Of a DNA stretch of 64,000 nt, positions 16,436 through 24,272 are shown one piece after another. Position numbers and translations under genes: made by a program. The notes under the pieces were generated by a model that made no database searches, was not told the DNA's origin, and saw nothing but the letters and a program-made list of their open reading frames with translations. Within the stretch, counting starts at the first letter, position 1. Every line of letters starts with the position of its first letter. This DNA is from Bradyrhizobium diazoefficiens (GTDB lineage: Bacteria; Pseudomonadota; Alphaproteobacteria; Rhizobiales; Xanthobacteraceae): assembly GCF_018131015.1 (NCBI RefSeq), contig NZ_JAFCJJ010000003.1, positions 359,879 through 423,878 of the forward strand. The letters run 5' to 3'.

Positions 16436-17539
16436 ATGGAAACCCGCGCTCCCTATGCCTTGATCGGCGCTTTCGTGCTGGCCGCGATCCTTGCGGTGTT
16501 CGGCTTCGTCTACTGGCTGAACAACACCGGCGGCGTCGGGCCGCGCACCAGCTATCACGTCCAGTTCCAAGGCCCCGTTCCGGGGCTCCTGGTCGGGGCC
16601 GGCGTGCTTTTCAACGGCATTCGTGTGGGTGAGGTCACCCAGCTCGACCTTGCGCCCGACAATCCGCGTTTCGTCAATGCGACGATCGCGGTGGCGTCGA
16701 CCACGCCGGTGCGGGCCGACACCCGGGTCGGGCTCGATTTCCAGGGGCTCACCGGCGTGCCGGTGGTGACGCTGGAAGGGGGCATGATCGTCGCCAGGTC
16801 CGGTGAACCGCTGACCTTGATCGCCGAGGCCGGCGCCGGACAGAGCATGACGCAGGCGGCGCGCGATGCGCTGCGACGGGTCGACACGGTGCTGGAGGAC
16901 AATTCCGGTCCGCTGAAGGACACCATCGCAAACCTCAAGACATTCTCCGACGGGCTGGCCCGTAACACCGGCAAGATCGATGGCATCCTGGCGGGCCTCG
17001 AGAAGATGACCGGCGGCGGAACGCCCGCGCAGAAGGTCACCTACGATTTGCGCACGCCGAAGGATCTCGGGCCGCCCGGCAAGACGCTCTCTGCATCCCT
17101 GGCCATCCCGGAGCCGACGGCCGTCGCCATGCTCCAGAGCCAGCGCATGCTGTTCGCCCCCAGCGGGGACAATCCGGGCTTTGCGGATTTCCTCTGGGCC
17201 GACAGCATTCCAAAGCTGCTGCAGGCGCGGCTGATCGACAGCTTCGAGAACTACGACATTGCCCACGCGCCGTTGCGCACCACCGATCTCGGACAGGCGG
17301 ATTATCAGCTCCTGATCGACATCAGGCGCTTCCGCATTGCGATGGAGGGCGAGACACGGGTCGAGATCGGGTTGTCGGCGCGAATTGTCGACAAGACCGG
17401 CAAGGTGGTCGCATCCCGCCTGGTCGAGGCCAGCGAGAAGCTCGACAAGGTCGAGCCGGCGGCCGCCGTTGCAGCCTTTGATGCAGCCTTTGCCCGCATC
17501 GCCAGGGAGCTGATCGGCTGGACCGTGCAGGCGGTGTGA
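16436..17539 (+). CDS. MCE-domain protein fused to a PqiC/ABC-auxiliary-like domain
   Basis: 367 residues. An N-terminal membrane anchor (about 8-30) is followed by the MCE/MlaD domain (about 38-115, YHVQFQGPVPGLLVGAGVLFNGIRVGEV, cut here by family pattern). After a helical linker, residues about 195-365 resemble ABC-type transport auxiliary proteins (PqiC/YmbA): FLWADSIPKLLQARLIDSFE is the typical core. In E. coli, PqiC is a separate outer-membrane lipoprotein; here the domain is joined to MCE without its own lipobox, so the protein could span from inner membrane into the periplasm. It ends the three-gene unit and converges with the cytochrome c gene. Confidence 0.88.
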   Translation: METRAPYALIGAFVLAAILAVFGFVYWLNNTGGVGPRTSYHVQFQGPVPGLLVGAGVLFNGIRVGEVTQLDLAPDNPRFVNATIAVASTTPVRADTRVGLDFQGLTGVPVVTLEGGMIVARSGEPLTLIAEAGAGQSMTQAARDALRRVDTVLEDNSGPLKDTIANLKTFSDGLARNTGKIDGILAGLEKMTGGGTPAQKVTYDLRTPKDLGPPGKTLSASLAIPEPTAVAMLQSQRMLFAPSGDNPGFADFLWADSIPKLLQARLIDSFENYDIAHAPLRTTDLGQADYQLLIDIRRFRIAMEGETRVEIGLSARIVDKTGKVVASRLVEASEKLDKVEPAAAVAAFDAAFARIARELIGWTVQAV

Positions 17540-17545
17540 CGCCGC

Positions 17546-17863
17546 CTATTCGAGCGTCTTCAGGTAGGACAGGAGATCGTGGATCTGGTCCGGATTGAGC
17601 TCGAAGGCGGGCATGTCCGCATGCCCGGTGTAGATGCCCTCGGCCAGCGCCTCCCCGAGGGCCTCGACCGGATAGCGCCGGTGCAGGGTGCGCAGCGGCG
17701 GGGCGGCCTTGAGCCGGCTTGCGGAGACCCGGTCGATCGCGTGGCACCGCGCGCAATTGGCCTGCGCGAAGGCCTTGCCGCGCTGCTCGGCCGTCGGGGC
17801 GGCGAGCACAGGCGTGGTTAGAAGCAGGCCGATCAGGCCGTGACGCAGTGCGCTTCTCAGCAT
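17546..17863 (-). CDS. Small class I cytochrome c
   Basis: 105 residues with a Sec signal peptide (1-22, LIGLLLTTPVLAAP), haem-binding CARCH at 37-41 and a likely distal methionine ligand at Met84 in GHADMPAFELN. A mature size of about 83 residues makes it a monohaem periplasmic electron carrier. The ATG at 17861-17863 is preferred over a frame running to 18037 because only it places the signal peptide at the N terminus. It is divergent from the FNR-type regulator and 64 bases from the shared FNR box, so it is likely an anaerobic or microaerobic electron shuttle. Confidence 0.9.
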   Translation of the reverse strand: MLRSALRHGLIGLLLTTPVLAAPTAEQRGKAFAQANCARCHAIDRVSASRLKAAPPLRTLHRRYPVEALGEALAEGIYTGHADMPAFELNPDQIHDLLSYLKTLE

Positions 17864-17920
17864 GGATACTGATCCCGTCGAAATTCTGGAACCAGAATAA
17901 GTCGGGGATGTCCACCAAAA

Positions 17921-17934
17921 TTGATCTGGGTCAA
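17921..17934. promoter_or_regulatory. FNR/FixK-type box (cytochrome c/fnr intergenic)
   Basis: TTGATCTGGGTCAA, centred 64 bases upstream of the cytochrome c start and about 31 bases before the FNR-type ATG. At such close range to the regulator start it could repress that gene while activating the cytochrome gene. Confidence 0.75.
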
Positions 17935-17958
17935 TTTGCTTTGGCGCAGTGCAGTAAA

Positions 17959-18729
17959 ATGCATCCCGTCGGCGCGCTCGGCCTGATGCGGGGGCGGTCG
18001 GCGCTTGGGCGGTGGATAGGGGCTTCCGTGGTGACAATCGAGCCGAATGGGCATCTCTGTAACGATTGTGCAGTCCGCGACCTGGCGGTTTGTTCGTCCC
18101 TGGACCCTGCCGAACTCAGGGAATTCGAGCATCTCGGCCGCCGCGTCCATTTCGCCGCCGGCAAGACCGTGTTCTCGGAAGAGGACATGACGACCTCGTT
18201 CTACAATCTCGTCGACGGCGTCCTGCGGCTGTACAAGCTCCTGCCCGATGGCCGGCGGCAGATCGTCGGGTTTGCCTTGCCCGGCGATTTCCTGGGGATG
18301 AATACTTCCCGCCGTCACAATTTTTCGGCTGACGCAATCGGCGCGGTGACCGTATGCCAGTTCGCGCATGCGCCTTTTGACCGGTTCATCGAGGACCGGC
18401 CGCATCTGCTCAGGCGGATCAACGAGCTGGCCGTCCGCGAATTGAGCCAGGCGCGCGACCACATGGTCCTGCTCGGCCGCCGCTCGGCGGACGAGAAGGT
18501 CGCGACCTTCCTGCTCGGCTGGTGCAGGCGGCTGTCGGCGCTCAAGGGTCCCTCGGGCACCGTCCCGCTTCCGATGGGCCGTCAGGACATCGCCGACTAC
18601 CTCGGCCTGACCATCGAGACGGTCAGCCGCACCTTCACCAAGCTGGAGCGTCAGGGCGCGATCGAGATCATTCATGGCGGGATCAGCCTGCGCGATCCTG
18701 CGCGGGTCGAGGCCCTGGCCGCGGCCTGA
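17959..18729 (+). CDS. FNR-type oxygen-responsive regulator (FnrN/FixK1/AadR group)
   Basis: 256-residue Crp/Fnr protein. Cys34, Cys37 and Cys45 (C-x2-C-x7-C) plus Cys133 in the sensor domain are the four ligands expected for an oxygen-labile [4Fe-4S] cluster. This sets it apart from cluster-free FixK2. The recognition helix at about 214-226 carries E220, S223 and R224 (IETVSRTF), the E-xx-SR set that reads TTGAT half sites. The start is the ATG at 17959; another at 17986 would leave out the first nine residues. An FNR-type box lies just upstream. It is the natural candidate to act at the seven boxes around it. Which of fnrN, fixK1 or aadR it is cannot be settled here. Confidence 0.92.
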   Translation: MHPVGALGLMRGRSALGRWIGASVVTIEPNGHLCNDCAVRDLAVCSSLDPAELREFEHLGRRVHFAAGKTVFSEEDMTTSFYNLVDGVLRLYKLLPDGRRQIVGFALPGDFLGMNTSRRHNFSADAIGAVTVCQFAHAPFDRFIEDRPHLLRRINELAVRELSQARDHMVLLGRRSADEKVATFLLGWCRRLSALKGPSGTVPLPMGRQDIADYLGLTIETVSRTFTKLERQGAIEIIHGGISLRDPARVEALAAA

Positions 18730-18760
18730 TTCCCCCCGTTTCCGCCGGGGTCTGTAATTT

Positions 18761-18774
18761 TTGATCCCGATCAA
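18761..18774. promoter_or_regulatory. FNR/FixK-type box (upstream of 46-residue membrane protein)
   Basis: TTGATCCCGATCAA, the strongest match in the window: a full TTGAT-N4-ATCAA palindrome. It lies 67 bases upstream of the small membrane protein and 32 bases after the fnr stop. Confidence 0.82.
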
Positions 18775-18833
18775 TGACGCCGGACCCCGCGCCCACGGAT
18801 GATGCCACAAGCTCAATTTCGGGGGAGGGCGTG

Positions 18834-18974
18834 ATGCCGATTGACGCGTTGCTGGTCACCATTTTCGTTGTGGCCGTTTTCGTCGGGTTTGCCGCGGTTC
18901 TGGCGTGGGCGGACCGTCAAACCAGCGCCGGGCGTCTCGATGCCGGCGCGTCGGCCAAGCGCCAGAATCCCTGA
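18834..18974 (+). CDS. 46-residue single-span membrane protein, probably FNR-regulated
   Basis: The ATG at 18834 has an excellent ribosome binding site (GGGGGAGGGCGTG). The product has one clear membrane helix (about residues 5-25, LLVTIFVVAVFVGFAAVLAW) followed by a short polar tail. An in-frame ATG at 18774 overlaps the FNR box and lacks a site, so the short form is preferred. No family is recognised. The length and shape recall small oxidase or transporter accessory subunits (CcoQ, CydX-like), but no such motif is seen. The perfect FNR box upstream is the best evidence that it is expressed, under low oxygen. Confidence 0.65.
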   Translation: MPIDALLVTIFVVAVFVGFAAVLAWADRQTSAGRLDAGASAKRQNP

Positions 18975-19198
18975 GTTACAGCCCCGCTTTTCCTGCCGGA
19001 CGGCCCGCCGCCCTTGGCGGGTGGACGCAAATTCCGGTTCGGGAGCGGCCAGCGTCCCCTGCAACTCTGCATCGTGCAAATTGCATCGGCGCATCCTGCG
19101 GATGCCGGGTTCCTGGCGGGACGAGCGGCATTTGCTTAAACCTGTCTGCATGCTTTCCGGTTGAAAAGCCCGGCAACGTTGACTACGCAGGAACTCCA

Positions 19199-19957
19199 GT
19201 GCCTCGCAGTCTCAGGGAGCTCCGCGGCGTGCCTCAGGACAAGACCGGCGATCCCCGACAGTCGTCGGGCAACAAACTATCGGTCCTGCGCAAGCACCCG
19301 ATCTTCGCGGATCTGGAGCCGGACGCGCTCGACCAGCTGTGCCGCTACGCCAAGCACACCACGGTGAAGCGCGGCGCGACCATCGCCGCAAAGGGCGATC
19401 CGGGCAACAACCTGTTCGCGGTGATTTCGGGCACCGTGAAGATTTCCTCCTCGTCGCCGGACGGCCGCAACGCAATTCTCAACCTGATCGGGCCCGGGGA
19501 GATCTTTGGCGAGATCGCGGTCCTTGACGGTGCGCCCCGCTCGGCGGACGCGACCGCGAACACCAATTGCGAGCTCTACATCATCGACCGCCGGGACTTC
19601 CTGCCGTTCGTGAAGAGCCAGCCGGCGCTCGCGATGAAGTTCATCGAATTGCTCTGCGCACGCCTGCGCTGGACCAGCCAGCAGGTCGAGCAGGTGATTC
19701 TGCAGAATCTGCCCGGCCGGCTTGCCAGCGCTCTCCTGGGCCTCACCGAGGAGCGCAAGCTCGACTCCGGCAGCGGCACGCTCGCGATCACCCAGCAGGA
19801 GATCAGCGAGATGGTGGGGATGACGCGCGAGAGCATCAACAAGCAATTGCGGGCCTGGGCCGGCCGCAACTGGGTCCGCCTCGAGCATGGCGCGATCGTC
19901 GTGCTCGACACCGATGCGCTGCGCGAACTCGCCGAGAGCGGCCTCGACGGCGAGTGA
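19199..19957 (+). CDS. Crp/Fnr-family transcriptional regulator, cluster-free
   Basis: 252 residues: cyclic-nucleotide-binding-type sensor domain (about 25-145) with the GEIFGEIAVLDGAPRSADATA segment close to the cAMP phosphate-binding cassette, then a C-terminal helix-turn-helix (ITQQEISEMVGMTRESINKQL). The helix uses RESINK rather than the E-xx-SR of FNR proteins, so it should read a different site. There is no cysteine cluster. The start is taken as the GTG at 19199; the frame is open further upstream to 18905 but would overlap the 46-residue gene. It may respond to cAMP or another small molecule. It ends the island and is followed by a repeat element. Confidence 0.85.
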   Translation: MPRSLRELRGVPQDKTGDPRQSSGNKLSVLRKHPIFADLEPDALDQLCRYAKHTTVKRGATIAAKGDPGNNLFAVISGTVKISSSSPDGRNAILNLIGPGEIFGEIAVLDGAPRSADATANTNCELYIIDRRDFLPFVKSQPALAMKFIELLCARLRWTSQQVEQVILQNLPGRLASALLGLTEERKLDSGSGTLAITQQEISEMVGMTRESINKQLRAWAGRNWVRLEHGAIVVLDTDALRELAESGLDGE

Positions 19958-19966
19958 CCTCGCTGC

Positions 19967-20010
19967 CTAAAGCGCGATGGAGATTGGGATGAATCGTCAT
20001 CGCGCTTTAG
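19967..20010. repeat. Inverted repeat, left half of a Rhizobiales-type intergenic palindrome pair
   Basis: CTAAAGCGCGATG at 19967-19979 is mirrored exactly by CATCGCGCTTTAG at 19998-20010, giving a 13-base stem and an 18-base loop. It sits 10 bases after a crp stop and may serve as a terminator or mRNA-end hairpin, though it has no run of T residues. Confidence 0.75.
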
Positions 20011-20020
20011 GTTGTTGTTT

Positions 20021-20069
20021 GAGCATGATCTTTTCGGAAAACCGCTGCGCACTTTTCCGGATCATGCTC
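20021..20069. repeat. Inverted repeat, right half (GAGCATGATC element)
   Basis: GAGCATGATC and GATCATGCTC bound a stem that continues through TTTTCGGAAAA and CTTTTCC. Elements of this form occur in many copies between genes in Bradyrhizobium and relatives (from memory). Its last base is the first base of the cyclase stop codon read on the other strand. Confidence 0.75.
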
Positions 20070-20845
20070 TAGCCGTCGATGATGGCGACCGCGCGGGTCC
20101 AGCCCGCGGAGGCACGCTCGATCTTCACCGGGAAGCACGAGACCGTGAATCCGGTCGAGGGCAGTTGCTCGAGATTGTGCAGCTTCTCGAGATGGCAGTA
20201 GCCGATGTGCCGTCCCGCCTTGTGGCCTTCCCAGATCAAGCCGGCATTTTTTGTTTCTGCGTATTTCTGTGCGGTGAAGACGAACGGCGCGTCCCAGCTC
20301 CAGCCGTCGGTGCCGGTCAGCCGCACACCGCGTTCGAGCAGGTACATGGTGGCCTCGTAGCCCATGCCACAGCCGGAGTTGACGTAGTCGGCCCGCCCGA
20401 ATTTGGCGCCGGCGCTGGTGTTGACGACGACGATCTCGAGCGCCGAGAGCGTATGCCCGATGCGTTTCAGCTCCTTCTCGACGTCACCGGCGGTCGCCAC
20501 GTAGCCGTCGGGCAGGTGCCGGAAGTCGAGCTTCACGCCGGGCTGAAGGCACCATTCCAGCGGCACCTCGTCGATCGTCCATGACCGCTCCCCGCGGTTC
20601 ATGGTCGGATGAAAGTGCCAGGGTGCGTCGAGATGCGTGCCGTTGTGGGTGGACAGCGAGACCTGCTCCACGGCCCACCCCTGCCCATCCGGCAGATCCT
20701 GCGCCTTGAGGCCGTCAAAGAACTGCAGCATGCGCGGCAGTCCCTGCTGGTGATCGATATACTGGATCGTCGGATGATTGCCCGGCGGATCAGCCGGCAC
20801 GTCGTTCTGCAACGGCACGGAGATGTCGATCAGCTTCCGCGGCAT
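20069..20845 (-). CDS. Cyclase-family (kynurenine-formamidase-like) metal hydrolase
   Basis: 258 residues. The family metal-binding motif H-x-G-T-H-x-D-x-P-x-H is present as HNGTHLDAPWHF, with His67, His71, Asp73 and His77. The start is the ATG at 20843-20845 behind GAAGGAATGCCC; a longer form from 20881 is possible. Known relatives hydrolyse formylkynurenine, isatin or related cyclic amides, or cyclise polyketides. Isatin-type hydrolysis would connect to anthranilate metabolism and to the ligase at 2329, but the distance is 16 kb, so this is only a suggestion. The gene is divergent from the TRAP transporter that follows. Confidence 0.88.
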   Translation of the reverse strand: MPRKLIDISVPLQNDVPADPPGNHPTIQYIDHQQGLPRMLQFFDGLKAQDLPDGQGWAVEQVSLSTHNGTHLDAPWHFHPTMNRGERSWTIDEVPLEWCLQPGVKLDFRHLPDGYVATAGDVEKELKRIGHTLSALEIVVVNTSAGAKFGRADYVNSGCGMGYEATMYLLERGVRLTGTDGWSWDAPFVFTAQKYAETKNAGLIWEGHKAGRHIGYCHLEKLHNLEQLPSTGFTVSCFPVKIERASAGWTRAVAIIDG

Positions 20846-20881
20846 GGGCATTCCTTCGGGATGGTTCGGTATTCCGGTCAT

Positions 20882-21377
20882 TTTGGCGGGGCTCCATTGG
20901 CGACGTCAAGTCAACGCTCCGACAGCATCGAGCTGGCCCGCGATGTGTTGCCGCCATGCGCACAGGGCCAAATCCATCGATGCAAGTCCGGCATTGATCG
21001 ATGCCGCATTTGGCTTGGACAGGGAATGCTGCCCGCTCTAGGGACCACACTGGCGACATCGCATATGTCGCTCGGGGACGGGCGGCCGCCCGTCCAAACC
21101 TCCAAGCCGCAATCAATAGCGGTCCAGTCAACGAGAGGAACGCCAATGGACAAGACGAACATCGTCGCCTCGCATCCGCCACTGGCCGACGGTGGACCGC
21201 GATTGCCGGGGAGCAGGCCTTTGGCCGAATCCACTCGACTCCGTCGCTCAATCCTACCAAGGTGGTGAGTTTGTGGCGCTTGACTTCGCACCTGAAGAAG
21301 CGCGACCCAAGAGAGCCAAGACGCAACCGCCGCGCCTGCCCGACAACGACATAATCAACTTGAGGAGGAAAGCCCAG
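20882..21377. other. 496-base intergenic region between the cyclase and TRAP genes
   Basis: No confident gene. It contains a perfect 18-base palindrome at 21077-21094. It also contains a weak 41-codon frame at 21146-21271 (ATG with GAGAGG upstream, ending in a basic ILPRW), which has no recognisable domain and may be a leader peptide or chance. Promoters for both divergent units must lie here. Confidence 0.6.
21077..21094. promoter_or_regulatory. Perfect 18-base palindrome upstream of dctP
   Basis: GACGGGCGG followed directly by its complement CCGCCCGTC. With no loop it is a poor hairpin, so a dimeric regulator site is the better reading. It lies 284 bases from dctP and 232 from the cyclase start. 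Confidence 0.4.
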
Positions 21378-22349
21378 ATGAAGAAACTGACCGGTATCAT
21401 CGCAGCCGCCGTGCTGGCGATCTCGGCGCCGCTGGCGACCGCACGCGATTTCCGCTCCGCCGACGTCCACCCCGCCGATTATCCGACCGTCGAGGCCGTC
21501 AAGTTCATGGGCAAGCAGCTCGCGACGGCGAGCGGCGGCAAGCTCGGCGTGAAGGTGTTTCCCAACGGCGCGCTGGGTTCCGAGAAGGACACCATCGAGC
21601 AACTGAAGATCGGCGCGCTCGACATGATGCGGATCAACGCATCGCCGTTGAACAACTTCGTGCCGGAAACCATCGCGCTGTGCCTGCCCTTCGTCTTCCG
21701 CGACACGCAGCACATGCGTACCGTCCTCGATGGCCCCATCGGCGATGAGATCCTGGCGGCCATGGAGCCCGCTGGATTGATCGGGCTTGCCTATTACGAC
21801 AGCGGCGCCCGGTCGATCTACACCGTCAAGGCGCCGGTGAAGTCGCTGGCGGACCTCAAAGGCCTGAAGATCCGCGTCCAGCAGTCCGACCTGTGGGTCG
21901 GCATGATCCAGAGCCTTGGGGCCAACCCGACGCCGATGCCCTATGGCGAGGTCTACACCGCACTCAAGACCGGTCTGGTGGACGCCGCCGAGAACAACTG
22001 GCCCTCCTACGAATCCTCGCGCCATTTCGAGGCAGCCAAGTTCTACAATGTCACCGAGCACTCGCTCGCGCCGGAAGTCCTCGTGATGTCCAAGAAGGTC
22101 TGGGATACGCTGAGCAAGGACGAGCAGGCGATGGTCCGCAAGGCGGCCAAGGAGTCGGTGCCGGTCATGCGCAAGCTCTGGGACGAGCGTGAGCAGGCGT
22201 CCCGCAAGACCGTCGAGGCTGCCGGCGTCCAGGTCGTTACGGTCGCCAACAAGCAGGAATTCGTCGACGCCATGAAGCCGGTGTACGCGAAGTTCGCCGG
22301 TGACGAAAAGCTGTCGGGCCTCGTCAAGCGGATCCAGGACACGAAGTAG
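21378..22349 (+). CDS. dctP: TRAP transporter solute-binding protein (DctP family)
   Basis: 323 residues with a Sec signal peptide (1-22, IIAAAVLAISAPLATA) and a mature DctP fold. The family arginine that binds the substrate carboxylate is in GLKIRVQQSD, and the family stretch YGEVYTALKTGLVDAAENN follows. The start is the ATG at 21378 behind GAGGAGGAAAG. It captures an organic acid in the periplasm for the DctQM permease encoded next. The ligand is unknown; the SDR behind the permease hints at a hydroxy or oxo acid. Confidence 0.92.
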   Translation: MKKLTGIIAAAVLAISAPLATARDFRSADVHPADYPTVEAVKFMGKQLATASGGKLGVKVFPNGALGSEKDTIEQLKIGALDMMRINASPLNNFVPETIALCLPFVFRDTQHMRTVLDGPIGDEILAAMEPAGLIGLAYYDSGARSIYTVKAPVKSLADLKGLKIRVQQSDLWVGMIQSLGANPTPMPYGEVYTALKTGLVDAAENNWPSYESSRHFEAAKFYNVTEHSLAPEVLVMSKKVWDTLSKDEQAMVRKAAKESVPVMRKLWDEREQASRKTVEAAGVQVVTVANKQEFVDAMKPVYAKFAGDEKLSGLVKRIQDTK

Positions 22350-22414
22350 GATCAAGTGTCTGGGCCGGTGTCGCCGACCAACGGCACCCGCCCGTCGCTC
22401 GAGGAGACGATGGA

Positions 22415-22966
22415 ATGACAGACCCACACGTCGCAAGCCACGAGCAGGGGGAGGCGGCGGCACGTCCGTCCACCGGCGTGCTGTCGCGGATCAATGCCCC
22501 CGTCGCTCGCGTCGGCATGTATCTGTCCGTGAGCGGCCTGCTCGTCATCGTCACCATCGTGTTCTACCAGGTGTTCGGGCGTTACGTGCTCAATTCCAGC
22601 CCAACCTGGACCGAGAATCTCGCGCTGGTTCTGATCCTGTACGTCACGCTGATCGGCGCTGCCGTCGGCGTCCGCGATGCCGGACACATCGGAATGGACA
22701 GCCTGCTCGTGATGCTTCCCGACCACCTGCGGGAGAAGGTCGAGCTCGTGATCCACGTTCTGGTGGCCGTGTTCGGTGTCGCCATGGTCTACAACGGCTG
22801 GATCCTCGGCGCGTCCGTGGGAACCGTGAAGATCCCAAATCTCGGTCTCCCCGAGGTGATCCGCTACGTGCCCCTGGTCGCCTCCGGCGTCCTGATCATC
22901 TCGTTTTCAATCGAGCACATCATCGCTCTCTTGCGCGGCGAAGAGGTCGTCCCCTCATGGAACTGA
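22415..22966 (+). CDS. dctQ: TRAP transporter small permease (DctQ family)
   Basis: 183 residues with four membrane helices (about 35-60, 70-90, 108-130 and 150-172). The WTENLALVLILYVTLIGAAVGVRDAGHIGMD block is typical of DctQ. It starts 65 bases behind dctP and overlaps the large permease gene by 10 bases, indicating coupled translation. Confidence 0.9.
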   Translation: MTDPHVASHEQGEAAARPSTGVLSRINAPVARVGMYLSVSGLLVIVTIVFYQVFGRYVLNSSPTWTENLALVLILYVTLIGAAVGVRDAGHIGMDSLLVMLPDHLREKVELVIHVLVAVFGVAMVYNGWILGASVGTVKIPNLGLPEVIRYVPLVASGVLIISFSIEHIIALLRGEEVVPSWN

Positions 22967-24249
22967 TCATTCTCGGCGCCACCTTCTTCGGCCTCCTCAT
23001 TCTCGGCGTGCCGGTCGCCTTCGCGATCGGACTCTCGGCGATCTGCACCATTCTCTACGAAGGCCTGCCGGTCGCCGTCATCTTTCAGCAGATGATGTCG
23101 GGGATGAATATCTTCTCGTTCCTCGCCATCCCGTTCTTCGTCTTCAGCGGCGAGCTGATGCTGCACGGCGGCGTCGCCGACAAGATCGTGCAGCTCGCCA
23201 AGAACCTCGTCGGACACATTCGCGGCGGGCTCGGCATGTCGAACGTGGTCGCGTGCACGCTGTTCGGCGGCGTATCCGGCTCGCCGGTGGCCGACGTGTC
23301 GGCGATGGGCGCGGTGATGATCCCGATGATGAAGAAGGAAGGCTTCGACACCGACTACGCCGTCAACGTCACCACCCACGCCTCGCTGGTCGGGGCCTTG
23401 ATGCCGACCAGCCACAACATGATCATCTATGCGCTCGCCGCCGGCGGCAAGGTATCGATCGGCGCGCTGATCGCCGCCGGCTTGCTGCCCGCGCTGGTGT
23501 TGATGCTGTGCATGCTGGTCGCAGCCTACGCGGTCGCGGTGAAACGCGGCTATCCGGCCGGCAAGTTCCCGGGCTGGGCCGAGGTTTTCCGCTCCTTCGC
23601 CGCCGCGCTGCCCGGCCTTCTGATCGTCGGCATCATCCTGACGGGCATCCTGTCCGGTGTCTTCACGGCAACTGAATCCGCCGCCGTCGCGGTTACCTAC
23701 ACGATCCTGCTGACCTTCTTCATCTACCGCACCATGACCTTGCAGAATTTCCTGCGGGCGGCGGCCAAGGCGGTGAAGACGACGGGCGTGGTGCTGCTGC
23801 TGATCGGCGTCTCCACCATGTTCCAGTATCTGATGGGGCTCTACGAGGTGGCCGACCTCGCCGGCGCCATGATGAACAAGGTGTCCTCGGAGCCCTGGAT
23901 CATCTTCCTGCTCATCAACGTCATCCTGTTTCTGCTTGGCACCTTCATGGACATGGCGGCGACCATCCTGATCTGCACGCCGATCTTCCTGCCGATCGCG
24001 ATGAAGGCGGGCATGGATCCGGTGCAGTTCGGCATGCTGATGCTGATCAACTGTGCGCTGGGGCTGAACACCCCGCCGGTCGGAACGACGCAGTTCGTGG
24101 GCTGCGCCATCGGCGGCATCTCGGTGGGCGCGGTGATGCGCACCATCCTGCCATTCTACGCTGCGCTGATCGCAGCCCTGATGTTCGTGACCTACGTCCC
24201 TGCCTTCTCGCTGTGGCTGCCGCGCCTGTTGATGGGCTACAAGGGCTAG
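22957..24249 (+). CDS. dctM: TRAP transporter large permease (DctM family)
   Basis: 430 residues, about a dozen membrane segments, with the family patterns SGSPVADVSAMGAVMIPMM and GLNTPPVGTTQF. The start is the ATG at 22957 inside the end of dctQ, which gives the usual MELIILGATFFGLLILGVP opening; a longer frame from 22300 is an artefact. It is the sodium-driven translocation subunit. Confidence 0.92.
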   Translation: MELIILGATFFGLLILGVPVAFAIGLSAICTILYEGLPVAVIFQQMMSGMNIFSFLAIPFFVFSGELMLHGGVADKIVQLAKNLVGHIRGGLGMSNVVACTLFGGVSGSPVADVSAMGAVMIPMMKKEGFDTDYAVNVTTHASLVGALMPTSHNMIIYALAAGGKVSIGALIAAGLLPALVLMLCMLVAAYAVAVKRGYPAGKFPGWAEVFRSFAAALPGLLIVGIILTGILSGVFTATESAAVAVTYTILLTFFIYRTMTLQNFLRAAAKAVKTTGVVLLLIGVSTMFQYLMGLYEVADLAGAMMNKVSSEPWIIFLLINVILFLLGTFMDMAATILICTPIFLPIAMKAGMDPVQFGMLMLINCALGLNTPPVGTTQFVGCAIGGISVGAVMRTILPFYAALIAALMFVTYVPAFSLWLPRLLMGYKG

Positions 24250-24272
24250 CTGCGGCGCAGGGAGATCCGTCC

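Noticed and set aside
18976..19100. Hairpin CCCGCC...GGCGGG as a terminator after the 46-residue gene
   Set aside because: Six-base stem with no T run; too weak to call.
21146..21271. 41-codon frame with GAGAGG upstream
   Set aside because: No domain, poor hydrophobic or leader features; kept only as a note in the intergenic entry.
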